A DNA stretch of 64,000 bases from contig JAJXYD010000033.1 in assembly GCA_021780695.1 (NCBI GenBank), positions 1 through 64,000 on the forward strand, written 5' to 3'. The DNA is from Deltaproteobacteria bacterium (lineage in GTDB: Bacteria > Desulfobacterota > Syntrophobacteria > Syntrophobacterales > Syntrophobacteraceae). Below are positions 35,009 to 44,666 of the stretch, piece after piece. Position 1 is the stretch's first letter, and the number at the start of each line of letters is the position of its first letter. Below the pieces are notes generated by a model. That model had not been told where the DNA came from, did no database searches, and worked only from the letters and a program-made list of their open reading frames with translations. Position numbers and translations under genes: made by a program.

Positions 35009-35046
35009 AGTTACCCCGTAAAGGCTGGGGCAAAAGCCCTTTGAGG

Positions 35047-35379
35047 CTAGCCCCGGTCCTTTTTTTGACGAAGCCACGCGCAAAAATCTACTATCGTCTC
35101 CGCGCGGCTTTCTGCCTGAAGAAATCCCCGGCACAGATCGAACAACTCTTTGTGGACGGCAACGGATTCCCCGGAAATACCCGCTGTTGCCAAGTACTCC
35201 CGCACAAGAGCCGAGGCCTTGAGGCTGGCGGAGCTAAAAATCCTCTCTCTCGGATCCTTTGGGGCCTCGAAGGGATCCCAGTTTTCATACCCGATCCGGA
35301 GGATCCGTTCCTGCCCGCGTTTTCCCATGCCGTCGAAGACGGCCTTTTTTCTAACTTCGTATTCGTCCCTGTCAGTCAT
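35047..35379 (-). CDS. Hypothetical protein, 110 residues
   Basis: I do not recognise a family. The product is charged, soluble and probably helical, without cysteine clusters or a signal. The ribosome site is weak. It is 49 bases downstream of the siroheme decarboxylase gene on the same strand and could be translated from that transcript. The frame has no competing plus-strand gene, which supports it modestly. Confidence 0.55.
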   Translation of the reverse strand: MTDRDEYEVRKKAVFDGMGKRGQERILRIGYENWDPFEAPKDPRERIFSSASLKASALVREYLATAGISGESVAVHKELFDLCRGFLQAESRAETIVDFCAWLRQKKDRG

Positions 35380-35428
35380 GGCATAACTCTTCGCGTGCGC
35401 TTACCTGTTTTGATCCCACTGGCCACGG

Positions 35429-36418
35429 CTAATCCCAGAAAAGTTTTAGCCTTACTTTTTTGTATTCCTTCGTGCTGAAAAGAATCCGAAAATTGCCAAG
35501 ACCCGTTGCCCGGGCCAGCCTGTTTGCGATTTCTTCGCACTGTGGCCCGCTTCGTCCATGGATCATCGCATAAAGGTTATAGGGCCACTGCGGGGGACAG
35601 GCCGGCCTGCTGTAACAATGGCTCACCTCAGGATAGGTGGCCAGGATCGCACCGATTTCGTCCAAACGCTCCTGCGGGCAGTCCCACACAACCATGCCGT
35701 TTGCCCGAAATCCGACCTGACGATGGTTTAAAACGGCGGCAAATCTGCGAACCGCCCCCTGCCTGATCCAGGTGGAAACAACCTCCAGCAGTTGGGCTTC
35801 GGTTATGTTAAGGGTCTGGGCCCAGAGGGCAAAAGGCCTCTCAACCAAGGGCAGATCTTCCTGAATGCACTTTACAAGGGCAATATTTTCAGCCGTGGCC
35901 TCGAATCCGCACCCGGCTTCCGTTGGCGGAAGCTTTGTCATGTCCTGCGAAGCCTCCCAGTCGCCCTCCTCCAAAACGTCGAGCACGACGGCCAGTTTGT
36001 ACTTTTTTAAGGCCGGTAGGATTAGCGAAGGGAAATTGCCCGTTTTTGCCGAAAGCCCGGCTACGACCTCCTCGAGGCTCTCTCCGGGCGGAACGGCGAT
36101 GGTAAACCACATATTGAACTCACCCGGTCGCAGGTAATTGTGGCTTACTCCCGGATAACCGTTAATGACTGAAGCAACCCGCTCCAGTTCACCGGGGCAA
36201 ACCGCCATGGCGACAAGGGAGGTCCGGTAGCCAAGCGCGCCCGTATTGAAAATAGCGCTTATCTGGCGAATAACCCGCTCTTGCTTTAAGGAAGAAAGCC
36301 GCTCCAGGGCCTCGCTCTCGGAAATACCAAGCCCCTGGGTAAGCACGCTAAAGGGGTGTGAAACAATAGGAAAGGAACGCTGGACCCTGTCGAGAATAAC
36401 CCGGTTGATCGAATCCAA
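35429..36418 (-). CDS. Fused two-domain siroheme decarboxylase (AhbA-AhbB type)
   Basis: A 329-residue protein made of two Lrp/AsnC-like halves in tandem (about 1-160 and 170-329), each with a winged helix followed by a ligand-binding domain. Halves carry the equivalent signature SHNYLRPGEFNMWFT and SHCYSRPACPPQWPYN, where AhbA/AhbB place catalytic residues that convert sirohaem to didecarboxysirohaem in the alternative haem pathway. In Desulfovibrio the two subunits are separate proteins. Here they are one chain. The start is a TTG at 36418 with GGAG upstream. It suits the dsr neighbourhood, because sirohaem is both cofactor and haem precursor. Confidence 0.88.
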   Translation of the reverse strand: MDSINRVILDRVQRSFPIVSHPFSVLTQGLGISESEALERLSSLKQERVIRQISAIFNTGALGYRTSLVAMAVCPGELERVASVINGYPGVSHNYLRPGEFNMWFTIAVPPGESLEEVVAGLSAKTGNFPSLILPALKKYKLAVVLDVLEEGDWEASQDMTKLPPTEAGCGFEATAENIALVKCIQEDLPLVERPFALWAQTLNITEAQLLEVVSTWIRQGAVRRFAAVLNHRQVGFRANGMVVWDCPQERLDEIGAILATYPEVSHCYSRPACPPQWPYNLYAMIHGRSGPQCEEIANRLARATGLGNFRILFSTKEYKKVRLKLFWD

Positions 36419-36580
36419 AACATTGCTCCAGGAAAATAGGTTAGATAATGCAAAACTGCAAACATTCGCCGCTCAATCCGGATTATCCCCAAATTATATA
36501 CCCACGGCAACTTCCAAGACAAGCAAAGCTTTGCTACTATAGACTTCATAAAAAATTTGCATAGAGGCGAGCCGACCAAG

Positions 36581-37723
36581 ATGGAAAAAAATAAGCCCGA
36601 TACCACCCCCCCAGCCGTTAAATGCTTTGTAAATACCGGCTCCAGGCTCCTTTCTCTCGACTTGGGTCCTGAGGCGCCGCTCGTAAGGCGCGAAAAACTG
36701 CCCGGAGGCAGTGCCCTTACCTACGGACAATACCTCGATGCGGTTTCGGGCCTTATTAGCCAAAACTCTTTTCACCTCCTTGGGCAGCTTCTGGGAAAAG
36801 GGCCAAAACCCTTTCCACACCTTGGGAAAATCTCATCGATCCACCTTATTGCCGAAAAGCACGGAGCGCTCTACAGCGTAGCTCGTCTTCGGGTGCGCTC
36901 TGGGGATACCATCGTTCAATTTGCCCTAAACTGCGCCTTCTCGCCCGAGCAGCAGGCGTTCCTGCGGATCGAGACCGCTCTTCTAAGCGAGCTTCACGCC
37001 AAATTCCACCTCGACTATCTCCCCTCGCCCACTATTTGCGCGGAGGCTCCCGGCCTCATGCTGTTCATAACCCAGTGGTTTGAAGGCCATCACGAGTTCC
37101 ACCTCAGCGCCAACCAAACCGGGGAACCCGCAATAAAGATCTGGAAAAACGACAAGGGACAGCCAAACTTCATCGACGCCGATAAGAGTTGCCAACTCTA
37201 CGCCCAGGCCTCCAAAATCCTCACTCATTACCTCGACCTCGAAACTTTTTCCCAAATCTACCCGTGGCACCACGCCGCGGGCGACTTCATAGTAGACGCT
37301 ACCAAAGACCCCGTCAGTGTGCGGCTTGTAACCGCCAGGGGCTATCGTCCCCTGCTGTCGCAAGACTGCGGAACCCAGGATAAAATGTTGGGAGCGCTCC
37401 ATTTTTTTCTAAATCTTTGCGTCAGGATGAGACTCGACAGGCTGGACGGTGTGGGAGAACTTGCCTGGGCGGGCCCAAACTGCCTCGAGGGGATCATACG
37501 GGGGTTTACGCAAGCCTGGGAAACCCGGCAAAACAACACCCTGCCAAAAGCCGGGGAGATTTTTGCACTCTTTAAAGCCCTTTTGCCCGAAGAAAGGCTC
37601 GCCTTCGCCCAAGTCGCGGTAGAAGAGGGGATGATCGAAGCCGACGAAACCGGCTTTTTAGCCCCAAGGCTTGCCCCCTGCATGGAAGAACTGGCCAGGG
37701 CACTGGAGCACTTTGGATTCTAG
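36581..37723 (+). CDS. Hypothetical protein, about 380 residues
   Basis: I cannot assign this 380-residue soluble protein. Its middle part (an ALLSELHAKFHLDYLPSP segment and IYPWHHAAGDFIVD) is reminiscent of aminoglycoside-phosphotransferase-like or other kinase-fold proteins, but no catalytic loop is secure. The start could be the ATG at 36581 or a TTG at 36557; neither has a strong ribosome site. It is transcribed away from the siroheme decarboxylase and towards the minus-strand cobalamin adenosyltransferase gene. The frame is long, with normal codon use, so it is surely coding. Confidence 0.75.
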   Translation: MEKNKPDTTPPAVKCFVNTGSRLLSLDLGPEAPLVRREKLPGGSALTYGQYLDAVSGLISQNSFHLLGQLLGKGPKPFPHLGKISSIHLIAEKHGALYSVARLRVRSGDTIVQFALNCAFSPEQQAFLRIETALLSELHAKFHLDYLPSPTICAEAPGLMLFITQWFEGHHEFHLSANQTGEPAIKIWKNDKGQPNFIDADKSCQLYAQASKILTHYLDLETFSQIYPWHHAAGDFIVDATKDPVSVRLVTARGYRPLLSQDCGTQDKMLGALHFFLNLCVRMRLDRLDGVGELAWAGPNCLEGIIRGFTQAWETRQNNTLPKAGEIFALFKALLPEERLAFAQVAVEEGMIEADETGFLAPRLAPCMEELARALEHFGF

Positions 37724-37776
37724 GCCTCTTTGCAGCTCCTCTCCCCCGGCTTTTCACTCTTGCACGGCCCCAGGCC

Positions 37777-38301
37777 TCAGAACTCGATTCCCTTGCTCGC
37801 CTTTAAGCCCCGGTCGTGAAAGGGGTGCTTTACAACCCTCATTTCCGTTACAAGATCCGCCATTGCGATGAGTTTATCCGGACAGTTTCTGCCCGTAACC
37901 ACGATATGGCTCTCCCTTCTGCTCTCAAGAGCTTCCAGTACCGTTTCCAGCTCCAAAAGCCCAAGCGAGAGGACTATGTTTAGCTCATCGAGAACAATCA
38001 TGTCGTAGCGCGCGCTTTGTATTTCCAAAACTGCCTGCCGCCATCCGGCCTCGGCCAGGCGCCGATCTTCCTCGAGATTTTCCTTCTTCCAGGTAAAACC
38101 GGTTCCCAGCGGCTTTATTTCAATCTCTTCGATTTTTTCCAGACTAAGCAGTTCCCCGTAAGTCCAGGCGCCTTTAATGAATTGCAGGACCAGCACCTTC
38201 ATGCCGTGCCCGGCCGCACGCAGGGCCATGCCGAGCGCGGCCGTAGTCTTTCCCTTCCCCTGCCCGGTAAACACGATCAAAAGGCCCCTTTGAGCGCTCA
38301 T
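37777..38301 (-). CDS. cobO: Cob(I)alamin adenosyltransferase
   Basis: A 174-residue protein of the CobO/BtuR/CobA family. The N-terminal P-loop GQGKGKTTAALGMALRA binds ATP in the reversed manner typical of the family, and VLDELNI follows at the expected place. The enzyme adds the 5'-deoxyadenosyl group to cob(I)alamin or corrinoids. The ATG at 38301 has GGAAG upstream. It lies downstream of an FmdB-like gene but is separated from it by a strong terminator, so it probably has its own promoter. Confidence 0.93.
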   Translation of the reverse strand: MSAQRGLLIVFTGQGKGKTTAALGMALRAAGHGMKVLVLQFIKGAWTYGELLSLEKIEEIEIKPLGTGFTWKKENLEEDRRLAEAGWRQAVLEIQSARYDMIVLDELNIVLSLGLLELETVLEALESRRESHIVVTGRNCPDKLIAMADLVTEMRVVKHPFHDRGLKASKGIEF

Positions 38302-38323
38302 TTTTTCTTCCCTTTTTTTTCCC

Positions 38324-38348
38324 AAAAAAAAAGCGGGCCGAAGCCCGC
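38324..38348 (-). terminator. Terminator after the FmdB-like gene
   Basis: On the minus strand GCGGGC-TTCG-GCCCGC (38348-38333) is followed by nine T (38332-38324). A stable tetraloop and long T run make this a textbook terminator. Confidence 0.92.
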
Positions 38349-38391
38349 AGATCTTTTAAAAATGGAAAATGCAACAACTACCGCCAAGCCG

Positions 38392-38673
38392 TCACGAATG
38401 CTTTTCCGTAGAACTCGAAGTACTCGCGGAACTCTCGGTTTTAGTCTCGGCGGCGCAGGGTTTACTTTCCGCCGGCTTTGCCGTGCTCTGGTTCTTGCCG
38501 GCATAATCGGTGGTATACCAACCCGAACCCTTCAAGTGAAATGTGCTCATGGAAATGAGCTTGCGCAGCTGACCGTGGCATTCCCCGCACTCTGTCAGCG
38601 GCGGATCGGAAAATCTTTGCATCGCCTCAGTTGTCTTCCCGCATTTAGAGCATTCGTACTCATAGATTGGCAT
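38392..38673 (-). CDS. FmdB-family zinc-ribbon protein
   Basis: A 93-residue protein beginning MPIYEYECSKCG, the standard FmdB start, with a second CGEC pair about 20 residues later to complete a four-cysteine zinc ribbon. A Ser/Thr/Glu-rich tail follows. GAGGAGG precedes the ATG at 38673. FmdB proteins are widespread regulators or small accessory proteins; the specific role is unknown. Confidence 0.88.
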   Translation of the reverse strand: MPIYEYECSKCGKTTEAMQRFSDPPLTECGECHGQLRKLISMSTFHLKGSGWYTTDYAGKNQSTAKPAESKPCAAETKTESSASTSSSTEKHS

Positions 38674-38767
38674 AAGTCCGCCTCCTCGCACGATCCTTTA
38701 TTATCAATTTTTTATCACAATCATTATAGATCCGGCCTGACTAATGTCAAGACCTACCACTTTTCAT

Positions 38768-40693
38768 TTAGGGATAAACCTTTTGCACAGTACCCTTTTT
38801 TACCTGGAAAATAGAGTACTGGCGCTGCAAGTCGCCCCCCTGGCTGACCGTATATCGCCCGGTAACGCCATGGAAGTCTTTGGCCTGCTCGATGAGGTTA
38901 TTAAACAGAGCATTCCTGCTCGAGACGCCCCCATCGGCGCTGCGGGCCATGAGCAGCATCGTTAGCGCATCATAGGCCTGCGCCTCCAGATAAGTTGGCG
39001 CCGCATTGTAGAGGCCGGTATATTCTTTTTCAAACGCCTGCACCTTCGGATTTGTGCTTTGAGGATAAAAGGCGGTCGCGAAAAGTGCATGATCCACATA
39101 CACCCCGCCCGAGCGCACCAGGGAAGGTTCGCTCCACAGGTTGGTCCCAAGCAGGGTCACTCCCACGATGTTGTTATAGGGAAGCTGGGGAGCAATCAAA
39201 GAAACAACGCTCACTTCGTCTGGAATGAAAAGGGCTTCGAAAGGCGTGCCGGTAATGTCGGAAAGGGGCGCGTTCTTTTTGGCTATTTCATTCAACTGAT
39301 GCAGAGGAGCGGTAAAATCGGTGCTCTTTTCCATGTAGGAAGCGCTCGCCATCATCTGGCCGCCGTTTTTCTGGACACTTTCCGCAAAAATCTTGGCCAA
39401 CTTTTGCCCGTAGCGGTCATCGGGATAGAGGCAGGCAAAACGTTTGTAATGGAGCTGGTCGCGGCAGTAGCGCACCAGGGCGTTAACGAGGTCGCGGCTA
39501 TCGATAAAGGCGTGGAGGACAAAAGCATCGCTTCCCGCCCCCTTTTCTTTTTGTGTCAGGGACAGCAACGGTACGCCCTCGCTGTCGGCAAGCGGAATGA
39601 CGCTGCGGTTTGCCTGAGCCCCAAGCGGCCCCACTATCGCCATAACGGAGTCGTCTTTGACCAGTTCATTATACGAGCGGACCGCTGTGTCCGGATCAAG
39701 ACCCGCATCCTTTATATCCAGGGTAACCTTCTCGTCCGGATGGGTCGCCTTCCAGTCGGAAAGCGCCATGTTGAGACCGCGAATAACCATGTCCCCATAA
39801 ACGGCGTTGGGACCCTTTAGCGGAACCATGACCCCGATGCGGTCGGGATTGAGACCGATATTGGTTTCAACAACACTCCCCCCCCTGATTGCCGCCCTCA
39901 TGTCCTCCGCGAGAGGATGGTCGGGGTTTTGCGCCAAAAGCTGTTTTAAAAGCCCGGTGCCTTCCTCTTTGTGCCCTTTGGCGATCAGGAGTTGAGCATT
40001 TCGAAAATCGAGGAAAACTTTCATGAAATCGGAGGGCTTACTCTTGTAGAGCTTATGAATGTCGCCGGTATCAGCCTTTGCGAGGGTGCGCTTGGTCAGA
40101 TCGGTAAGCACTCTTTTTTGCTGCGAAGTTTTTGCCTCGGAAAAACCCGAAGCACACCAGTTAAAGGCCTCTTCGGTATCATTTCCCGCATCGTAGATTC
40201 CAATCATCAACTCGGCAAGGCCCAGGCGAACGTTCGGATGACCTTCGGCGTCCAACCAAAGCTTTTGAGCCTTTTTCCTGACTTCCTTTTGTTTGCCAAG
40301 ACGCGCAAGAAGCTTTAGCTGGTTGAGCCTTGCCCCGTAGATACCGTTCCATTTGGGATATTGATACACCAGATAATCAAGATACCTGGCCGCAAGGTCC
40401 AACTGACCGGCCGCAAGATATACCTCCGCGATCCTGTTCATCGATTTGGCCGCAATCGCGGTGCCGGGAAACTCGTGGGTGACCCGGTTCCAAAGCCTTA
40501 CGGCCCCGTGCGTGTCTCCGTCCTTAAAGCTGTCTTCACCGCGTTGGTAAAGCCGTGCGGCATCGGGTGGAGTAACCGTTGTGAAGCTGGCCGACAGATT
40601 GGAGGGCGCCTGTTTTCCGCCACCCGCGCAGCCGCTGAGAAGTGTTAAGACCAGCAGGCAAAAAAGCCATCCGCCCTTTTTATAATTACCCAT
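38768..40693 (-). CDS. LpoA-like lipoprotein (TPR plus periplasmic-binding fold)
   Basis: The ATG at 40693 gives 641 residues starting with a lipoprotein signal (FCLLVLTLLSGCAG, lipidated Cys22). An N-terminal TPR-rich region (about 40-270) is followed by a branched-chain amino-acid-type periplasmic binding fold (about 285-640, GVMVPLKGPNAVYGDM). This order is that of LpoA/YraM, the outer-membrane activator of penicillin-binding protein 1A, and of related deltaproteobacterial proteins. It could instead bind a ligand in transport. It lies downstream of nothing obvious and has its own unit upstream of the dnaK terminator. Confidence 0.8.
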   Translation of the reverse strand: MGNYKKGGWLFCLLVLTLLSGCAGGGKQAPSNLSASFTTVTPPDAARLYQRGEDSFKDGDTHGAVRLWNRVTHEFPGTAIAAKSMNRIAEVYLAAGQLDLAARYLDYLVYQYPKWNGIYGARLNQLKLLARLGKQKEVRKKAQKLWLDAEGHPNVRLGLAELMIGIYDAGNDTEEAFNWCASGFSEAKTSQQKRVLTDLTKRTLAKADTGDIHKLYKSKPSDFMKVFLDFRNAQLLIAKGHKEEGTGLLKQLLAQNPDHPLAEDMRAAIRGGSVVETNIGLNPDRIGVMVPLKGPNAVYGDMVIRGLNMALSDWKATHPDEKVTLDIKDAGLDPDTAVRSYNELVKDDSVMAIVGPLGAQANRSVIPLADSEGVPLLSLTQKEKGAGSDAFVLHAFIDSRDLVNALVRYCRDQLHYKRFACLYPDDRYGQKLAKIFAESVQKNGGQMMASASYMEKSTDFTAPLHQLNEIAKKNAPLSDITGTPFEALFIPDEVSVVSLIAPQLPYNNIVGVTLLGTNLWSEPSLVRSGGVYVDHALFATAFYPQSTNPKVQAFEKEYTGLYNAAPTYLEAQAYDALTMLLMARSADGGVSSRNALFNNLIEQAKDFHGVTGRYTVSQGGDLQRQYSIFQVKKGTVQKVYP

Positions 40694-40786
40694 TGAAAGA
40701 AGCCTCTTGCGGGAATGCAGCACGCCCCCAAAACACGGAGAATTTCGCCCCCCTTCGACTGATTCCCTTATCTGAAAAGTACAACA

Positions 40787-40810
40787 GGGGCACACCAACC
40801 AGTGTGCCCC
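40787..40810 (-). terminator. Terminator after dnaK
   Basis: GGGGCACAC (40787-40795) pairs exactly with GTGTGCCCC (40802-40810). The minus-strand continuation has a modest T-rich tail. It separates dnaK from the LpoA-like gene. Confidence 0.75.
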
Positions 40811-40867
40811 TTAATACATCGGAAAAGCTTTCAAGAAAAGCTCAAATGAATAATTTTTCGACTCTTT

Positions 40868-42784
40868 CTATTTCTTTACTTCCTCGAAGTCGGCATCGAC
40901 CACATCGTCGTCGGGCTTTTTTTGCTGCTGCTGCTCGGGACCGGCTTCAGCACCCGGGCCGGGTTGCCCCTGAGAACCGGCGGCATGCTTGTATGCCTCC
41001 TCAGCCACCTTGTGGGAAAGCTGCATCAGGGTATCGAGCTCCTTTTGAATATCGTCCTTGCTATCGCCCTCCATCGTCGCTCTAAGCTTGCCGATCTGAG
41101 CCTCGATGTCGGATTTGGTCTTCCCGTCGAGCTTATCTCCCAGCTCGCGCATCGTTTTTTCCGTGCTGTAGATAAGAGTATCGGCCTGATTTCTGACCTC
41201 GATCAGTTCGCGTCTCTTCTTGTCCTCTTCGGCATGAGCCTCGGCTTCCCGAACCAGATTCTTGATCTCTTCATCGCTAAGACCGCTTGAAGCAGTGATC
41301 TGAATGGACTGCTCCTTCTGGGTCGCCATGTCTTTGGCCGAAACATGGACTATGCCGTTGGCGTCAATATCGAAGGTTACCTCGATCTGCGGTATGCCGC
41401 GGGGCGCAGCGGGGATTCCAACCAGCTCGAACCGGCCCAGTGTCTTATTGTCTGAAGCCATCTCGCGTTCGCCCTGCAAAACGTGAATGCTTACCGCCGT
41501 CTGGTTGTCGGTAGCGGTTGAAAATGTCTGGCTTTTGCGAGTCGGAATCGTCGTGTTTCGCTCGATCAGTTTGGTCATAACCCCGCCAAGGGTTTCGATA
41601 CCAAGCGATAGAGGCGTAACATCGAGCAGCAACACATCCTTTACATCGCCCTTGAGCACTCCCCCCTGGATACCGGCCCCGATAGCCACAACTTCGTCGG
41701 GGTTTACCCCCTTATGGGGCTCTTTGCCGAAAAATTCCTGCACCTTCTGCTGGACCCTGGGCATTCTGGTCATACCGCCCACCAAAATCACCTCGTCGAT
41801 ATCGGTGCGGGAAAGCCCCGCATCCTTCAGGGCCTTTTCCATGGGCGGGAGCACCTTCTCGATCAGCTCCTCGACCATGGCTTCGAGTTTTGCCCTGGTG
41901 AGCTTGATATTCATGTGCTTGGGGCCCGAGGCGTCCGCGGTAATGAAAGGCAGGTTGATCTCGGTCTCCATGGTCGTTGAAAGCTCTATCTTGGCCCGCT
42001 CGGCGGCTTCCTTAAGTCTTTGCAGCGCCATCTTGTCGTTTCGCAGATCTATGCCGTAATCTCTTTTAAACTCGTCGGCCAGCCAGTCGATTATTCTCTG
42101 GTCGAAATCTTCCCCGCCAAGATGGGTGTTGCCGTTGGTGGACTTTACCTCAAAGACTCCATCGCCGATTTCAAGAATCGAAATATCGTAGGTGCCGCCC
42201 CCAAGGTCGAAGACCGCAATTTTTTCTTCCTTCTTCTTGTCCATCCCGTAAGCCAGAGAGGCCGCCGTGGGCTCGTTTATAATGCGCAATACGTTTAACC
42301 CGGCAATTTTTCCGGCGTCTTTGGTCGCCTGCCTCTGGCTGTCGTTAAAGTAAGCCGGCACCGTAATGACCGCGTCGGTTACCTTTTCTCCCAGGTAGTC
42401 CTCAGCCGTTTGCTTCATCTTGGTAAGGATAAAGGCCGAGATTTCCGTGGGGCTATAGTCGCGGCCCCGGATCCGGATGTTGGTGTCCCCGTTGCCGGCC
42501 CGTACGATCTTGTAAGGCAGCACTTTTGTATCGCCCAGGACTTCATCTGTGTCGAACTTGCGGCCTATGAGCCTCTTTACGGCGAAAACGGTATTTTCCG
42601 GATTGGTTATCGCCTGACGCTTCGCAACCTGCCCGACCAACCGCTCGCCACTTTCCGTGATGGCCACCATGGACGGAGTGAGCCGGCTTCCCTCGGCGTT
42701 GGTCAAAACCTTTGGCTCTTTTCCCTCCATGATCGCTACCACCGAATTGGTAGTCCCCAGGTCGATTCCTATAACTTTACTCAT
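40868..42784 (-). CDS. dnaK: Chaperone DnaK (Hsp70)
   Basis: A complete 638-residue Hsp70: ATPase domain starting [17 protein letters not shown], with [13 protein letters not shown] and [10 protein letters not shown], then the substrate-binding domain and a C-terminal lid ending DADFEEVKK. It folds client proteins with GrpE and a DnaJ. AAGGAGGT precedes the ATG, and the gene follows grpE by 86 bases. dnaJ is not next to it in this window. Confidence 0.98.
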   Translation of the reverse strand: MSKVIGIDLGTTNSVVAIMEGKEPKVLTNAEGSRLTPSMVAITESGERLVGQVAKRQAITNPENTVFAVKRLIGRKFDTDEVLGDTKVLPYKIVRAGNGDTNIRIRGRDYSPTEISAFILTKMKQTAEDYLGEKVTDAVITVPAYFNDSQRQATKDAGKIAGLNVLRIINEPTAASLAYGMDKKKEEKIAVFDLGGGTYDISILEIGDGVFEVKSTNGNTHLGGEDFDQRIIDWLADEFKRDYGIDLRNDKMALQRLKEAAERAKIELSTTMETEINLPFITADASGPKHMNIKLTRAKLEAMVEELIEKVLPPMEKALKDAGLSRTDIDEVILVGGMTRMPRVQQKVQEFFGKEPHKGVNPDEVVAIGAGIQGGVLKGDVKDVLLLDVTPLSLGIETLGGVMTKLIERNTTIPTRKSQTFSTATDNQTAVSIHVLQGEREMASDNKTLGRFELVGIPAAPRGIPQIEVTFDIDANGIVHVSAKDMATQKEQSIQITASSGLSDEEIKNLVREAEAHAEEDKKRRELIEVRNQADTLIYSTEKTMRELGDKLDGKTKSDIEAQIGKLRATMEGDSKDDIQKELDTLMQLSHKVAEEAYKHAAGSQGQPGPGAEAGPEQQQQKKPDDDVVDADFEEVKK

Positions 42785-42870
42785 TTAAACACCTCCTTAA
42801 GGTTTGCCTTTTATCGTGTCTCGGAGAGCCGTGGAGCGTTCCAGACCCCGGGCCCCGCTCTGAGATCGGT

Positions 42871-43437
42871 TCAGCACGTAGTATTTATCGGGTTTCTCGC
42901 CACCGCGACCCTCGCAGGTCTAAGGAGCCTTTCCCGCAACATATAGCCCTTCTGAAATTCCTTGGTAACAGTCATGTCCGGATAGTCCGGGTTTTCCTCC
43001 TGGAGCACCGCCTCATGCCTGTTCGGGTCGAAGGCGACGCCTACGGACTCGAAAGGCGCGGCCCCAAACTTGGCAAGCACATCCAAAAAAGTCTTGAGGG
43101 TCATCTTCACACCCTCCAGGAGCCCCGTGCAATTTTCCTCTTCCTTTTCACCATGCTCGATGGCCCGATCAAGGTTGTCGACTACCTCGACCAGCTGGCG
43201 CATGATGCTCTCATTGGCATAAGAGATGCCCTCGGATTTTTCCCTCTCCAGCCTCTTTCTGGTGTTGTCGAGTTCGGCGGCAAGCCTCAGTGTACGCTCC
43301 TGGGCCTCTTTTAGCTCCTGGTCGCGCTTTTTGAGAAGCTCCTGGCAATCCTGCTTGCCTTCCTGCGACGCCTCGGCTCCAACCTGGTCCTGGCCGGCCT
43401 CATTTTTGTCCGTTTCTTTTTCATCGACGTTTATCAA
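42871..43437 (-). CDS. grpE: Nucleotide exchange factor GrpE
   Basis: I choose a TTG start at 43437, with GGAGG 8 bases upstream, rather than the longer frame to 43536; the product has 188 residues. An N-terminal acidic tail is followed by a long coiled coil (about 30-85) and the beta domain with RHEAVLQE and EFQKGYMLRERLLRPA. GrpE releases ADP from DnaK. It sits between hrcA and dnaK in the usual heat-shock operon order. Confidence 0.95.
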   Translation of the reverse strand: MINVDEKETDKNEAGQDQVGAEASQEGKQDCQELLKKRDQELKEAQERTLRLAAELDNTRKRLEREKSEGISYANESIMRQLVEVVDNLDRAIEHGEKEEENCTGLLEGVKMTLKTFLDVLAKFGAAPFESVGVAFDPNRHEAVLQEENPDYPDMTVTKEFQKGYMLRERLLRPARVAVARNPINTTC

Positions 43438-43519
43438 ACCGTTTCCTCCATTTCTTGCAGCCAAATATTTACGGCTCAAGGAAACCACCCCTTTTAGCCT
43501 CCCGGCACAAAGTCGGCCC

Positions 43520-44569
43520 TTAAGCCTCGTCGGCAATCTCGAGCATATGGCTGAGCAACTGCGCCGTAAATTCGACTATGGGTATGATCCTTGAGTAGTC
43601 CATGCGCAGAGGGCCAATCACGCCAAGAATCCCAAGCGGGGTGTCGCCGCGCCGGAAGGGGGCCGAGACCAGGCTCATTTCCTCCCACTCCTGCAAAAGC
43701 TCGCCCTCCGTACCCAGCACGATCTGAATGCCCGTAGAAGCCTTCAGAGCTTCGTCAAGAAGCCTGACCATCTTGGACTTGTCCTCGAATGCCTGCAAAA
43801 TACGCCTCATCTGCTCCACATGAGCAAACTCGGGATTATCCAGAAGGTTGGTTTGGCCTTCTATGTAAATCTCGGAGTCCTCGATCGCATATTGTATCGC
43901 CCGGTTGGCCATTTGAAGAGCCCGCGAAAAGAGCCGGTCAAAAAGAGCCTTCTCGCTTTCCATTTCCTCGCGCAACCGCTGTTTTACCATCGACAGGGGC
44001 ACATTGCGCAGCAACTCATTGATATAGAGGCTGTATTTGTCGAGTTCGGCCTGGGTAATTTCTTCCTTGGACTCGATGTGGGTCTGATGAATCAGGCCCG
44101 CCCTGGATATAAGAATAACCATTATATCAAAAGGGCCCCGACGCAAAAACTCGATATGCTTAAAAGAGGCAATCGACTGTTTGGGCCAAAGCACCACTCC
44201 CGCCTGCCTGCAGTATTGAGAAAGCATCTTGGAGGTGCCGCGCAAAAGCTCGGTTATATCCTGGGGCCTGGTCAGAAGAGCGTCTCTAATACTCTCCTTT
44301 TCAGACCCGCCAAGCTGTCTTGACCTCATAATCGAATCGAGATACAGCCTCAAACCCTTCACCGTAGGGACGCGTCCCGCGGATGTATGCGGCTGGTGCA
44401 ATAGACCCATTTCCTCAAGGTCCGCCATGACGTTGCGAATGGTAGCGGGGCTGACATTCATCACGCTTCTTTTGGAAATGGTCCTCGAACCGACCGGCTC
44501 ACCCGTTTCGATATAGTCGGTAATAATAGCTTCGAGAACAATCTGATCGCGTTGCGTAAGCTCAATCAC
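43520..44569 (-). CDS. hrcA: Heat-inducible transcription repressor HrcA
   Basis: I choose a GTG start at 44569 (AGGAGA upstream), giving 349 residues. The longer frame starts at a TTG inside the CIRCE operator and is unlikely. The N-terminal winged helix is clear (NVSPATIRNVMADLEEMGLL, HTSAGRVPT), followed by the GAF-like and dimerisation parts ending with the conserved GPLRMDY. HrcA binds CIRCE and represses the hrcA-grpE-dnaK operon until heat stress inactivates it. Confidence 0.96.
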   Translation of the reverse strand: MIELTQRDQIVLEAIITDYIETGEPVGSRTISKRSVMNVSPATIRNVMADLEEMGLLHQPHTSAGRVPTVKGLRLYLDSIMRSRQLGGSEKESIRDALLTRPQDITELLRGTSKMLSQYCRQAGVVLWPKQSIASFKHIEFLRRGPFDIMVILISRAGLIHQTHIESKEEITQAELDKYSLYINELLRNVPLSMVKQRLREEMESEKALFDRLFSRALQMANRAIQYAIEDSEIYIEGQTNLLDNPEFAHVEQMRRILQAFEDKSKMVRLLDEALKASTGIQIVLGTEGELLQEWEEMSLVSAPFRRGDTPLGILGVIGPLRMDYSRIIPIVEFTAQLLSHMLEIADEA

Positions 44570-44588
44570 ATTCGAAGTCTCCTTATTG

Positions 44589-44615
44589 GTAGCACTCGAC
44601 TTCAAAGAGTGCTAA
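44589..44615. promoter_or_regulatory. CIRCE operator
   Basis: GTAGCACTC-N9-GAGTGCTAA (44589-44597, 44607-44615) matches the CIRCE consensus TTAGCACTC-N9-GAGTGCTAA at 17 of 18 arm positions. It lies just upstream of hrcA and is its own target site. Confidence 0.95.
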
Positions 44616-44618
44616 AGA

Positions 44619-44647
44619 AAACTAGTGCCAACAGAGACATTTGTCAA
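44619..44647 (-). promoter_or_regulatory. Promoter of the hrcA-grpE-dnaK operon
   Basis: Minus-strand TTGACA (44642-44647), a 17-base spacer and TAGTTT (44619-44624) place the start site inside the CIRCE element, so HrcA bound there would block initiation. Confidence 0.7.
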
Positions 44648-44666
44648 GACGCAACCCTCCATATCC

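Noticed and set aside
40642..41085. A plus-strand frame over the 3' end of dnaK
   Set aside because: Mostly antisense to dnaK and crosses its terminator; low-complexity product.
44570..44605. A longer HrcA starting at the TTG at 44605
   Set aside because: That start would lie inside the CIRCE operator; the GTG at 44569 has a proper ribosome site.
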